A stretch of 64,000 bases of DNA from Methylovirgula sp. 4M-Z18 (GTDB lineage Bacteria > Pseudomonadota > Alphaproteobacteria > Rhizobiales > Beijerinckiaceae): NCBI RefSeq assembly GCF_037890675.1, contig NZ_CP149574.1:3324874-3388873 (forward strand), in the 5' to 3' direction. The position numbers and the translations under genes are program-made. The notes beneath the pieces were generated by a model. It saw nothing but the letters and a program-made list of their open reading frames with translations, searched no databases and was not told where the DNA came from. This document shows positions 39,836-47,925 of this stretch, in pieces (within the stretch, counting starts at the first letter, position 1; every line of letters begins with the position of its first letter).

Positions 39836-41341
39836 TCAAGCCTGCACGTTCACGATCCCCATCATGCCTTGCTGTTCATGTTCGAGAATGTGGCAATGAT
39901 ACATGCGCAAGCCCGGCCGGTCCTGCCGCACGAGGAGACGGACCGTCTCGCCGCGCGCGACATTGACCGTGTCTTTCCACGCTTTATAGGCGGGTTTCCT
40001 TGCTTTCCCGCCGCGCATGCTCTCAGCAATCTGAAATTGCGTGCCATGCACGTGAAAAGGATGATCCATATCGGTGGGATTTTCGATCTCCCACAGCTCG
40101 ACCTGCCCGACCTTCGTCTGAACGTCGACACGGTGCATGTCGAAGGAGGCGCCATTGATGAGAAAGTCCATCTTCATATCGTCGCCGTTCATGGTCATGT
40201 TCTCGCCGAACACGAAGCGCCGTTTCGTCACGGGCGACTCAAGGGTGGCGATCGTCCGGAAACGATCGGGGAGTTGCGGCATCGGCGCAGCTTTCTCGCC
40301 GGCGACATCGACCGTCAGCAGCGTCATGCCGGCCTCTTTCGGGCGTCCCTCGCCCATCCAGCCGCGATCATAGCTCAGCGTCTGCAGCTTCACCGGCCCT
40401 GGCTTGTCGAAGGCGACGATGATCTCCATCCGCTCCGCCGGCGCGAGCAGAACCTCCTTGGCGCCATGGACCGGCGCTTCCAGGAGGCCGCCATCGCTGC
40501 CGATGATCGTGATCGGCAAACCGCCGAAGGCGAGCCGCAAATAGCGGGCATTGGTCGCATTGAAGAGGCGAAAGCGCCGCGCGGTTCCGGGCGGCAAGGT
40601 CAGTGTCGGGTTTTTGACGCCGTTCACCAGCACATGGTCGCCGACCCGGCCATTCATCAGATCGGCCATGGTGTTGCCGGGCATGGTGCCGTCGGCGGCG
40701 ATACGCAAATCAGTGAAGAGCAGCGACGTATCGCCATAGGCGGCGGGAATGGGATCGCTCTTCGCCTTGACGATGAAGGCGCCGGCAAGACCGCGATAGA
40801 CTTGCTCGGCCGTGCGCCCGTGCGGATGGGGATGATACCAATAAGATCCGGCGCTGTCCTCCGGCAGTTCGAATTCGTAAACACGGCTGGCTTTGGCTGC
40901 GACCGGATCGGTCGGATTGCCATCCTGATCCGCCGGCACCGGCATGCCGTGCCAATGTATCGTGCTCTCTTCCGTCCTCAGATTGTTGACAAACGCGATA
41001 CGCACCTTTGTGCCTTCGGTCGCGACAATCATCGGGCCCGGCGTCTCGCCATTATAGGCGAGGACGGGCGTTTCGACATTGCTGGCGAAACGCTTCTTGT
41101 CTGGCGCGGCGGCGAGCACGGCTTCGAACACATTCGGCGTCGTGCCGGTGTTCGCCAGAACCGGCAATTCTTTGAACGGCGCGCCCTCAGGTAAGGCCAA
41201 CCCTTTGCCGGCATGGGGCATCGCGCTGTGCATGCCATCCATGTTACCCATTCCGGGCATGTCGCGCATCTTCATCTGTGCCTCTGCGCCACTCGCCGCG
41301 AGAACTGCAGCACCAGTCAAAAGGAAATTGCGGCGATCCAT
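39836..41341 (-). CDS. Periplasmic multicopper oxidase
   Basis: 501 residues with a Tat signal (DRRNFLLTGAAVLAA) and a Met-rich segment (MKMRDMPGMGNMDGM) just after it. All four copper-binding motifs are present: HWHG, HPHPHG, HPFHVHG and HCHILEHE, so three cupredoxin domains and type 1, 2 and 3 copper sites are intact. The Met-rich stretch suggests copper(I) binding, as in CueO or CopA, and a role in copper tolerance, though laccase-like activity is possible. It stands 93 bases upstream of sorA on the same strand. Confidence 0.88.
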   Translation of the reverse strand: MDRRNFLLTGAAVLAASGAEAQMKMRDMPGMGNMDGMHSAMPHAGKGLALPEGAPFKELPVLANTGTTPNVFEAVLAAAPDKKRFASNVETPVLAYNGETPGPMIVATEGTKVRIAFVNNLRTEESTIHWHGMPVPADQDGNPTDPVAAKASRVYEFELPEDSAGSYWYHPHPHGRTAEQVYRGLAGAFIVKAKSDPIPAAYGDTSLLFTDLRIAADGTMPGNTMADLMNGRVGDHVLVNGVKNPTLTLPPGTARRFRLFNATNARYLRLAFGGLPITIIGSDGGLLEAPVHGAKEVLLAPAERMEIIVAFDKPGPVKLQTLSYDRGWMGEGRPKEAGMTLLTVDVAGEKAAPMPQLPDRFRTIATLESPVTKRRFVFGENMTMNGDDMKMDFLINGASFDMHRVDVQTKVGQVELWEIENPTDMDHPFHVHGTQFQIAESMRGGKARKPAYKAWKDTVNVARGETVRLLVRQDRPGLRMYHCHILEHEQQGMMGIVNVQA

Positions 41342-41478
41342 GCGAGGGCTCCAAGAAGTGGATACGAGAGGAACGACGCAATGCGCGTCGCTCGTAACTC
41401 AGATATAGATCATCGCAAGACATTTTTAAGGCGAGCACTTCTCCAGCGCGATCGCGTGGGGCGGCACCACTGTTCGGA

Positions 41479-41673
41479 AAAATGTCCGCGACGATTGAGC
41501 GCGACCTCTTCTCCCAGAGGGAGAAGGTGGCCGACGAAGTCGGTCGGATGAGGGGACTTTCTCGCGAGAGTAGCCACGGCAAGAATCCAGCCAACGATGC
41601 TTCTGCGTCCCCTCATCCGTCACGCTTCGCGTGCCACCTTCTCCCTCTGGGAGAAGGACGCGCGGCATCATTT
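41479..41673. repeat. Large nested palindromic element, copy 2
   Basis: About 195 bases with the same architecture as 38016-38222: ATGTCCGCG at the left, a hairpin CTTCTCCC-AGA-GGGAGAAG, GGATGAGGGGA, a central spacer of about 60 bases, TCCCCTCATCC, and a second hairpin. The right terminus differs (GACGCGCGGCATCAT) and equals the flank of the solo copy near 20160. It lies between the multicopper oxidase and metF. Confidence 0.88.
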
Positions 41674-41718
41674 AAGCCATATCGAAATCTACGGGTGTAG
41701 GAGAAGGACTCGCTCTCT

Positions 41719-42633
41719 TTACGCCGCGGCTTCCGCCGCCTCCGCCATTTGCGGACGCAAGCCGATGAGATGGCAGATCGCGAAGACGAGATCGGCCTTG
41801 TTCATCGTGTAGAAATGCAGGTCCGTCACGCCGCGATCGATGAGATCGATCACCTGCTCCGCACACACCGCCGCCGCGACGAGCCGGCGCGTCACCGGGT
41901 CGTCGTCGAGACCATCGAACCTATCGGCGAGCCAGGCAGGGACTGACGAGCCCGCGCGGCGCGCGAAATTCGCCGTCTGCTTGAAATTCTGCACCGGCAC
42001 GATGCCGGGCAGAATCGGAATGTTGATGCCGGCCGCCGCGGCCACATCGAGAAAACGAAAATAAACGCTGTTGTCGAAAAAGAATTGCGTGATCGCGCGG
42101 TCGGCCCCTGCATCGACTTTGCGCTTCAGAATCTCGATGTCGTGCAAAAGGTTCGGGCTTTGCGGATGTTTCTCCGGATAGGCCGAGACCGACACTTCGA
42201 AATCGCCGATCGCCTTGATACCGGTGATCAGATCCGCCGTCGTCTGATAGCCTTGCGGATGCGGCGCATAGGGCTGATCGATTCCGGTCGGCGGATCGCC
42301 GCGCAGCGCGACGATATGGCGGACGCCGGCGCCATGATAATCGCGGATCACTTCGTTTACTTCGCCACGCGCCGCACCGACGCAGGTGAGATGGGCGGCG
42401 GGTTTCATCCGCGTCTCGCGTACGATGCGCGACACGGTCGCATGGGTGCGCTCGCGCGTCGAGCCGCCGGCGCCATAGGTGACGGAGACGAAATTGGGGC
42501 TGAGCGGCGCGAGGCGGCTGATCGAGTCCCACAGGCTCTCTTCCATCTCCTGTGTTTTCGGCGGGAAGAATTCGAACGACACGTTCACCGAGGAAAGAGC
42601 GCTGCGGCTGATGCGGTCGGGCTTGGCAATCAT
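41719..42633 (-). CDS. metF: 5,10-methylenetetrahydrofolate reductase
   Basis: 304 residues, TIM-barrel flavoprotein. Motifs: SFEFFPPKT with the catalytic Glu, SVTYGAGGSTRERT, HLTCVGA, ALRGDPP, AYPEKHPQS and ITQFFFDN. It reduces methylene-THF to methyl-THF, the methyl donor for methionine synthesis. The ATG overlaps the stop of the upstream ArsR-methyltransferase gene by one base (TAATG), so the two are a translationally coupled operon. Confidence 0.96.
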   Translation of the reverse strand: MIAKPDRISRSALSSVNVSFEFFPPKTQEMEESLWDSISRLAPLSPNFVSVTYGAGGSTRERTHATVSRIVRETRMKPAAHLTCVGAARGEVNEVIRDYHGAGVRHIVALRGDPPTGIDQPYAPHPQGYQTTADLITGIKAIGDFEVSVSAYPEKHPQSPNLLHDIEILKRKVDAGADRAITQFFFDNSVYFRFLDVAAAAGINIPILPGIVPVQNFKQTANFARRAGSSVPAWLADRFDGLDDDPVTRRLVAAAVCAEQVIDLIDRGVTDLHFYTMNKADLVFAICHLIGLRPQMAEAAEAAA

Positions 42634-43652
42634 TACGCCACCTCACTATTCAGTACATGCACATCGGAAATGACCCTGCGGTCGCGGCCAACCCAGATCG
42701 ACACGGTCAGCTTTTCCCGCACACCCTTCGGCGGCGCGAGATCGTGATGGGCGAGAACTTCGAGTCCCGCATCGCGCATGAAGCTCTCGATGTCCTCGCG
42801 CGCGAATCCCAACCGCCGGTGGGCATGATCCTCGCGCAAGGATTCAAGCTCGTGCGGCGCAAAATCCACGACGATCAACCGGCCACCCGCACACAGCGTG
42901 CGCGCCGCTTCGCGCAACGCCCGGCCCGGCTCGTCGAGATAATGCAGCACCTGATGCACGATCACGATGTCATAGGCATTACGTTCCACCGGCAGCGCAT
43001 GAATGTCGCCCTGGCGCAATTGGACGTTGCGCAAATTGGCCTGTTCCAGCCGCGCCCGCGCCACATTCAGCATGGCCGGGCTTTGATCGATGCCGACCGC
43101 GCGGTCGGCGCGGGGGGCAAGCAGTTCCAGCATGCGGCCGGTGCCGGTGCCAAGATCGAGCACCGCATGAAAATGGCCATCGCCGATGATGTCGGCAATG
43201 CAGGCCTCCACCTCCGCTTCAGGCGCATGCAGCGAGCGCACGCGGTCCCAATCGGCGGCCTGCGAGGCAAAATAGCGCGCGGCGATCGCCGCCCTCTGCT
43301 CGCGGATGCCGACGAGCCGGGCGCGGTCGGCGGCGATCACCGGATCGTTCGGGTCGATCCGCGCGATGGCGTCGCGCGCGAGGCCCGCCGCCGCACCGCG
43401 GTCGGCCAGGCGGAAAAACGCCCAGGCACCCTCGCGATGGCGGGTGACGAGGCCCGATTCGGCCAGCAATTTCAGATGTCGGGAGACGCGCGGCTGCGAC
43501 TGGCCGAGAATCGCCACGAGTTCGCTGACCGTCAGCTCGACTTCGGCGAGCAGGACGAGAAGACGCAGCCGCGTGACTTCGCCGGCGGCGGCGAGTCCGG
43601 CCAATATCGTATCGAGCGACGCATGGGCTGCGGCAGGCATGAGCGCCTCCAT
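42633..43652 (-). CDS. ArsR regulator fused to SAM methyltransferase
   Basis: 339 residues in two parts. Residues about 10-95 are an ArsR winged helix (TRLRLLVLLAEVELTVSELV, then GQSQPRVSRHLKLLAESGL). Residues about 150-300 are a class I methyltransferase with LDLGTGTGRMLELLAP, GIDQSPAML and the YDIVIVHQVLHYLD loop. No Cys metal site is visible in the ArsR part. Coupled to metF, it is likely a regulator that senses SAM or S-adenosylhomocysteine through its second domain and controls methionine-cycle genes. Whether the methyltransferase half is catalytic is unknown. Confidence 0.85.
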   Translation of the reverse strand: MEALMPAAAHASLDTILAGLAAAGEVTRLRLLVLLAEVELTVSELVAILGQSQPRVSRHLKLLAESGLVTRHREGAWAFFRLADRGAAAGLARDAIARIDPNDPVIAADRARLVGIREQRAAIAARYFASQAADWDRVRSLHAPEAEVEACIADIIGDGHFHAVLDLGTGTGRMLELLAPRADRAVGIDQSPAMLNVARARLEQANLRNVQLRQGDIHALPVERNAYDIVIVHQVLHYLDEPGRALREAARTLCAGGRLIVVDFAPHELESLREDHAHRRLGFAREDIESFMRDAGLEVLAHHDLAPPKGVREKLTVSIWVGRDRRVISDVHVLNSEVA

Positions 43653-43700
43653 AAATCAAATTACGTATAAAGATATATTTATATTAACACACCTGTCAAT
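43653..43700. promoter_or_regulatory. AT-rich promoter region of the ArsR-metF operon
   Basis: Just upstream of the fusion gene lies a short AT-rich tract with the inverted repeat ATAAA-N6-TTTAT (around 43667-43682), a plausible operator for an autoregulated ArsR protein. It is inferred from position and symmetry only. Confidence 0.4.
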
Positions 43701-43872
43701 TACACTTTTGTCGCGGCAAAGCATATGAATGCCGGATACGAGCCATTTTGGCGAGGCAAATTCCAGAGATTTCGTGGAGAACTTGGCAATCCGCTTCATC
43801 TCCCGTTCAGAAACGGTATGAAATTTTCGCCTGGCTGGTCGGGGTTGGCCAGCGAAAGGATGGATTTCAGTC

Positions 43873-44151
43873 ATGACCTTTAAAACCTCTCTCGTCGCTG
43901 CGTGCGTTGTTGCTCTGCTCGGCACCAGCAGCGTCGCATTCGCTCAGACCGCAGCCCCCGCCGCGCCCGCCGCAGCAGCCCCGGCTGCAGCAATGCCTGC
44001 CAAGGCGATGAAGAAGTCCTCGAGCACGCGCACCGCCGCTTCGATGGCCTGCTCCAAGGACGCCGACGCCCAGAACATCCATGGCAAGGCGCGTAAGAAA
44101 TTCATGCGGGACTGCAAGAAGAACGGTGGCACCGCCCCGGCAGCCCAATAA
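43873..44151 (+). CDS. PsiF-like small exported protein
   Basis: 92 residues. A signal peptide ends near VAFAQ, followed by an Ala/Pro-rich linker (APAAPAAAAPAAAMPAKA) and one PsiF-type repeat (MACSKDADAQNIHGKARKK then FMRDCKK) with two cysteines. PsiF-family proteins are periplasmic, known from the phosphate-starvation regulon of E. coli, with no defined activity. A strong terminator follows directly. No regulator nearby explains its expression. Confidence 0.8.
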   Translation: MTFKTSLVAACVVALLGTSSVAFAQTAAPAAPAAAAPAAAMPAKAMKKSSSTRTAASMACSKDADAQNIHGKARKKFMRDCKKNGGTAPAAQ

Positions 44152-44172
44152 GATCCGGGATTTCTCCCCGAC

Positions 44173-44204
44173 AGAGCCGGCCTAGCGCCGGCTCTTTTGT
44201 TTTT
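44173..44204 (+). terminator. Rho-independent terminator after the PsiF-like gene
   Basis: Nine-base arms AGAGCCGGC / GCCGGCTCT with a five-base loop (44173-44195), followed by TTTTGTTTTT. Classic intrinsic terminator, 22 bases after the stop. Confidence 0.92.
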
Positions 44205-44336
44205 GCGCCAGGCATCCTTCAATCGGCCAGGCCGATAGGTCCATTCGTTTCTTCCCGTTTCCCTTGTCGTTCACGGACTGCAACATTCGGCTCCGAACGG
44301 CGCGCTGCTTTTTTAAGGTCGCGCCAAGGAGCCATC

Positions 44337-45077
44337 ATGAACAAGAACGGAATCGACGATCGCGCACGTACACTCATTGCCGGCGGCAGCTCCGGCATGG
44401 GCCTGGCTTTGGCGGGGCAATTGCTCGCGCAAGGCCAAGAGGTCATTGTCGTAGGCCGCTCGGACAAGCGCCTCGCGCAGGCGGCAGAAAGCCTGGGGGA
44501 TCAGCCAAATCTGCAGATGATCGCGGCGGATATCACAAATGAAAGTGATATCGCCCGCCTGTTCGACCAAACGGGCAAATTGAATCATATCGTTTCAACC
44601 GCCGCCGATATTACCGGCGCCTATGCCTTGCTGCCAGATCTCGATCTTGCGGCCGCCCGCCGCGCCATGGACTCGAAAATCATCGGCCCACTGCTTCTGG
44701 CGAAATATGGCGCCCGCCGCCTGGCGCCCGGCGGATCGATCACTTTCACCTCCGGCATCGCCGCCTACCGGCCTGCGCCCAAAGGCTCGGTTGTGGCGGC
44801 CATCAATGGCGCGCTGGAATCGCTGACCTATGCGCTCGCGATCGAACTTGCGCCGCTGCGCGTCAATGTCGTTTCGCCGGGCTGGGTGGATACGCCGATC
44901 TGGGAGTCCATCGCTGGAAGCGACAAGACGGAGCGGCTTGCCGCCATGGCCAAGCGGCTGCTGGTGGGCAGGATCGGCGCGGCCGAAGATATCGCGCAAG
45001 CCATCGCGTCGCTCATGCATAATCCTTTCATCACGGGGACCTTGCTGCATGTGGATGGCGGTCAGCGTTTGATCTAG
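44337..45077 (+). CDS. SDR-fold protein lacking the usual Tyr-Lys pair
   Basis: 246 residues of short-chain dehydrogenase fold. Cofactor-binding region GGSSGMGLALA with Arg at GRSDKR suggests NADP(H), and the later NVVSPGWVDTP and C-terminal GTLLHVDGGQ motifs are typical. At the catalytic position, where SDRs have YxxxK, the sequence is GSVVAAINGALESL, so both Tyr and Lys are missing; the Ser of TSGIAAY is kept. It may be a non-classical enzyme or a binding protein. Its 3' end overlaps the convergent LysR gene by 47 bases. Confidence 0.82.
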   Translation: MNKNGIDDRARTLIAGGSSGMGLALAGQLLAQGQEVIVVGRSDKRLAQAAESLGDQPNLQMIAADITNESDIARLFDQTGKLNHIVSTAADITGAYALLPDLDLAAARRAMDSKIIGPLLLAKYGARRLAPGGSITFTSGIAAYRPAPKGSVVAAINGALESLTYALAIELAPLRVNVVSPGWVDTPIWESIAGSDKTERLAAMAKRLLVGRIGAAEDIAQAIASLMHNPFITGTLLHVDGGQRLI

Positions 45078-45957
45078 CAAAAGCATCGCGCGCCGCCGCC
45101 AGGAACGAACGTAATGCGGGGACTTGCACGCGGCGGCGGCGCCAGGCCATGGTGACAGGCGCCTGGCGCGCGCCGTCGGGCCATTGCCGCACGATCATAT
45201 CGTCGACGTTTTCGGAAAGCGCCATATGCGGCACCAGAGCGCTGCCGGCGCCGGCCCTCACCAGACTGCGAATGGCGTTGATACTGCCGACCTCGCCCGC
45301 GATTTTTGGCCGAGCCGGCAAATGCGCCGCAAATGCCTCATCGAACAGGCGGCGATAGACACAGCCCGGCGCGGTCACAAGAAATGCCTCGTCGAGCAGG
45401 TCCTCATAGGTGAGCACGGGCTGGCTGGCACGGGGGTTATTAAGCGGCGCGATGAAGGCGATTTCCTCCTGCGCGACAATCTCATGGCGCAATTCCGAGT
45501 CCGACTTCAGGTCGCCGAAAACAAAGCACACATCGAAGAGACCGCTCTTTAATCCGTCGCGGAGCCGCGCGCTCTCGGCCGATTGCAAAACGAGATCCAC
45601 TTGGGAATGGTCTTGCCGGAATCTTGCCAGCACCGCCGGCAACCGTTCCGCACAAAGGGTTTCCAACGCGCCGATGACGAGCCTGCCTTGCAACGCGCCC
45701 GTCGTACTGGCAATTGCGGCGCGAGCCTCATCAGCCAAGTGCAAAATGTCGGTGGCATAGTCGAGCAAGCGTCGTCCCGCTTCGGTCAATTTCAAGTCGC
45801 GGCGCGAGCGATCGAACAAGGCCGTGCCGAGATCGGATTCGAGGGCCTGGATCTGTTCGGTGAGGCTCGATTGCGCCAAGTGAACGCGCGCGGCGGCGCG
45901 CGTGAAATTTAAAGTGGTGGCGACTGCGACGAAGGTTTTGAGGTGCCGAAACTGCAT
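45031..45957 (-). CDS. LysR-family transcriptional regulator
   Basis: 308 residues. The N-terminal winged helix-turn-helix reads LKTFVAVATTLNFTRAAARV and LAQSSLTEQIQALESDLG, followed by the periplasmic-binding-like effector domain (GRLVIGALETLCAERLP onward). The 3' end overlaps the SDR-fold gene tail to tail, and the start faces prmB across 113 bases. The target is not obvious; the SDR gene is the nearest candidate but is convergent, not divergent. Ligand unknown. Confidence 0.9.
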   Translation of the reverse strand: MQFRHLKTFVAVATTLNFTRAAARVHLAQSSLTEQIQALESDLGTALFDRSRRDLKLTEAGRRLLDYATDILHLADEARAAIASTTGALQGRLVIGALETLCAERLPAVLARFRQDHSQVDLVLQSAESARLRDGLKSGLFDVCFVFGDLKSDSELRHEIVAQEEIAFIAPLNNPRASQPVLTYEDLLDEAFLVTAPGCVYRRLFDEAFAAHLPARPKIAGEVGSINAIRSLVRAGAGSALVPHMALSENVDDMIVRQWPDGARQAPVTMAWRRRRVQVPALRSFLAAARDAFARSNADRHPHAARSP

Positions 45958-46070
45958 GGCGCCATTATTGGGCGCAAGGACCGCAAAAGCGAGGGCTCGC
46001 GAGGAACCGCAGCGGCGGATGCTTGCACCGCCGGCGCCTTGCCGTCATAACGGGCGGAAATGGAGCTTCC

Positions 46071-46973
46071 ATGTCCGCCTCGCCGACCGAACATTTCCAA
46101 ACCCTCCGCGACTTCTTCCGCTATGCCATCAGCCGGTTTAACGCGGCCGAACTCATCTATGGTCACGGCACCGACAATGCCGTCGACGAAGCGGCCTTTA
46201 TCGTGCTCGAAGCCTTGCACCTGCCCGTGGACAGGCTCGATCCCTTTCTCGATGCGCGGCTGACCGCCGACGAAAAGACGCGGCTCGCGGATCTGATCGA
46301 TGCCCGCGTCACCACCCGCAAACCTGCGGCCTACCTGCTTGGCCGCACCTATCTGAAGGGCGTGCCGTTTCTGGTCGAGGAAGGCGTGATCGTGCCGCGC
46401 TCCTTCATCGGCGAGTTGCTGATGTCGGACGCATTGCAGGGCGAAGGCGGATTGATCGAGGATCCGTCCGCGGTCGAGACGATCCTCGACCTGTGCACCG
46501 GCGGCGGCTCGCTCGCGATCCTCGCCGCCATAGCCTTTCCGCAGGCGGCGGTCGATGCCGTCGACCTGTCGCCGCAAGCGCTGGCGCTTGCCAAGCGCAA
46601 TGTCGCGCTGCATCGGCTCGAAGATCAGATCACCCTGCATGAAGGCGATCTTTTCAAGCCGCTCGGCAAACGGCGCTACGACCTCATCATCACCAACCCG
46701 CCTTACGTGACCGCTGCTTCGGTCGCGAGCTTCCCGCCGGAATATCAGGCCGAGCCGGTGATGGCCCATCTCGGCGGCGAGGACGGGCTCGACATCGTGC
46801 GCGACATCGTCACGCAAGCACCGAAACATTTGAACCGGCACGGCGCACTCATCTGCGAGATCGGCGCCGGACGCGAGGCATTCGAGGAGCATTTCCCCGA
46901 TCTGCCGGTTCTGTGGCTCGACACCGACGCCAGCGAAGGCGAAGTGTTCTGGCTGAGGGCGGAGGATCTGTGA
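46071..46973 (+). CDS. prmB: Ribosomal protein L3 glutamine methyltransferase
   Basis: 300 residues from the ATG at 46071 (frame open to a TTG at 46023). HemK/PrmB family: N-terminal helical domain with YGHGTDNAVDEAAFIVLE, AAYLLGRTYLKG and VIVPRSFIGELL, then the methyltransferase domain LDLCTGGGSLAILAA and catalytic NPPY in ITNPPYVTAAS. The YGHGTDNA and PRSFIGEL segments favour PrmB over PrmC. It methylates a Gln of ribosomal protein L3. A palindromic repeat begins directly after the stop. Confidence 0.92.
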   Translation: MSASPTEHFQTLRDFFRYAISRFNAAELIYGHGTDNAVDEAAFIVLEALHLPVDRLDPFLDARLTADEKTRLADLIDARVTTRKPAAYLLGRTYLKGVPFLVEEGVIVPRSFIGELLMSDALQGEGGLIEDPSAVETILDLCTGGGSLAILAAIAFPQAAVDAVDLSPQALALAKRNVALHRLEDQITLHEGDLFKPLGKRRYDLIITNPPYVTAASVASFPPEYQAEPVMAHLGGEDGLDIVRDIVTQAPKHLNRHGALICEIGAGREAFEEHFPDLPVLWLDTDASEGEVFWLRAEDL

Positions 46974-47047
46974 ACGGACCGCGAGCTTGTAGCTCGCAAC
47001 GGCGCGACAGCGCCGTACCGGCGCTTGCGAGCCACAAGCTCGCGGTA
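46974..47047. repeat. Intergenic palindrome between prmB and esterase
   Basis: Outer arms GGACCGCGAGCTTGTAGCTC and, in complement at the right end, nearly the same sequence (one change in 20), enclosing a smaller hairpin GGCG-N6-CGCC. The convergent gene ends are both close, so it may serve as a bidirectional terminator. Its left flank GAACGGACCGCGA recurs at 50092-50103. Confidence 0.75.
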
Positions 47048-47083
47048 CATTCAGATTCCGCCTGCAGGCAGCATGCTTATCGA

Positions 47084-47911
47084 TCAGCGGACTGCCCCAG
47101 CTTTCGCAAGCCCGTCAACCCAATGGGCATCGTCGATCAGCCATTGCGTATCGATCTCATGCTCGCCCGGATGCAGGCAAAGCTGCAATTCGCGGCCCGA
47201 TGCGCAGCCCTGCCAGATCCGGCAAATCATCGTGCCCTGCTTCTCGATGCGGGTCGGTTCCGGCTTGCAGGCGTCGATCTTCTTCCACAGATCGAACCCA
47301 ACCCACGTGTCCCCTTGCCGGAACGTGTCGTTGCGGATGCCGCGCCCCTCCAGCGGAAAAGTCCGGTCGGTCAAACCGTGAATGTGCCGGATATTGGCGG
47401 GGCCTGACGGGCAATCTTTCGGCATCGGCGTCCAGAAAGATCCGGCGACGGGCGCGAACGCGGCAAAGCGCGAGCCCATGTAGCATGCGGCATACCAGGC
47501 CATCGAGCCGCCGACGGAAAAGCCCGAGGCCCAGAGCCGCGCATGATCGATGGGAAAGCGATGATCGACATCGTCCAGCACTTCACCGATGAAGCCGAGT
47601 TCATCACGCTTCTGGTTTGGCGAATTTGGAAATGACCAGCTCGTGTCGAGCCCATCGGGCACGATCAGCAAATGGCCGGTCACATCGGAGAAATGCACCA
47701 TATCCGGCACATTCATCTCGCCCGCGGCGCTGCTCTTATAACCGTGAAAGAAAACCACCGCCGGCAAGCGGCTCTTGCCGTCCCACCCGCTCGGCACATG
47801 CACGAGATACTGCCCATGCGCGGTGTGGCACGGTGCTTCGACCGTGCACTCGGCGGCGCGGGCGCCGCCAAGCAACGCGAGAAAGAACAATGCAACACAG
47901 AGGGCGCGCAT
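47084..47911 (-). CDS. Exported esterase / PHB depolymerase-like hydrolase
   Basis: 275 residues from the ATG at 47911 (another at 47920). A signal peptide (ALCVALFFLALLGGARAA) is followed by an alpha/beta hydrolase of the LpqC/Esterase_PHB type: LPAVVFFHGYKSSA, IVPDGLDTSWSF, nucleophile elbow GFSVGGSMAW and the late His in CLHPGEHEI. Several Cys pairs fit periplasmic folding. It probably hydrolyses short-chain or polymer esters outside the cytoplasm; the real substrate is unknown. The KAP NTPase gene ends 15 bases upstream of it on the same strand. Confidence 0.82.
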   Translation of the reverse strand: MRALCVALFFLALLGGARAAECTVEAPCHTAHGQYLVHVPSGWDGKSRLPAVVFFHGYKSSAAGEMNVPDMVHFSDVTGHLLIVPDGLDTSWSFPNSPNQKRDELGFIGEVLDDVDHRFPIDHARLWASGFSVGGSMAWYAACYMGSRFAAFAPVAGSFWTPMPKDCPSGPANIRHIHGLTDRTFPLEGRGIRNDTFRQGDTWVGFDLWKKIDACKPEPTRIEKQGTMICRIWQGCASGRELQLCLHPGEHEIDTQWLIDDAHWVDGLAKAGAVR

Positions 47912-47925
47912 TGCTCTCAACGCCT

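Noticed and set aside
38016-41673. CRISPR-like repeats
   Set aside because: The repeated units are palindromic, few and unevenly spaced, with no regular spacers and no cas genes in the window.
43656-43925. 89-codon minus-strand frame between the ArsR-metF operon and the PsiF-like gene
   Set aside because: It covers promoter DNA of both neighbours and runs into the PsiF-like signal peptide on the other strand; no family features.
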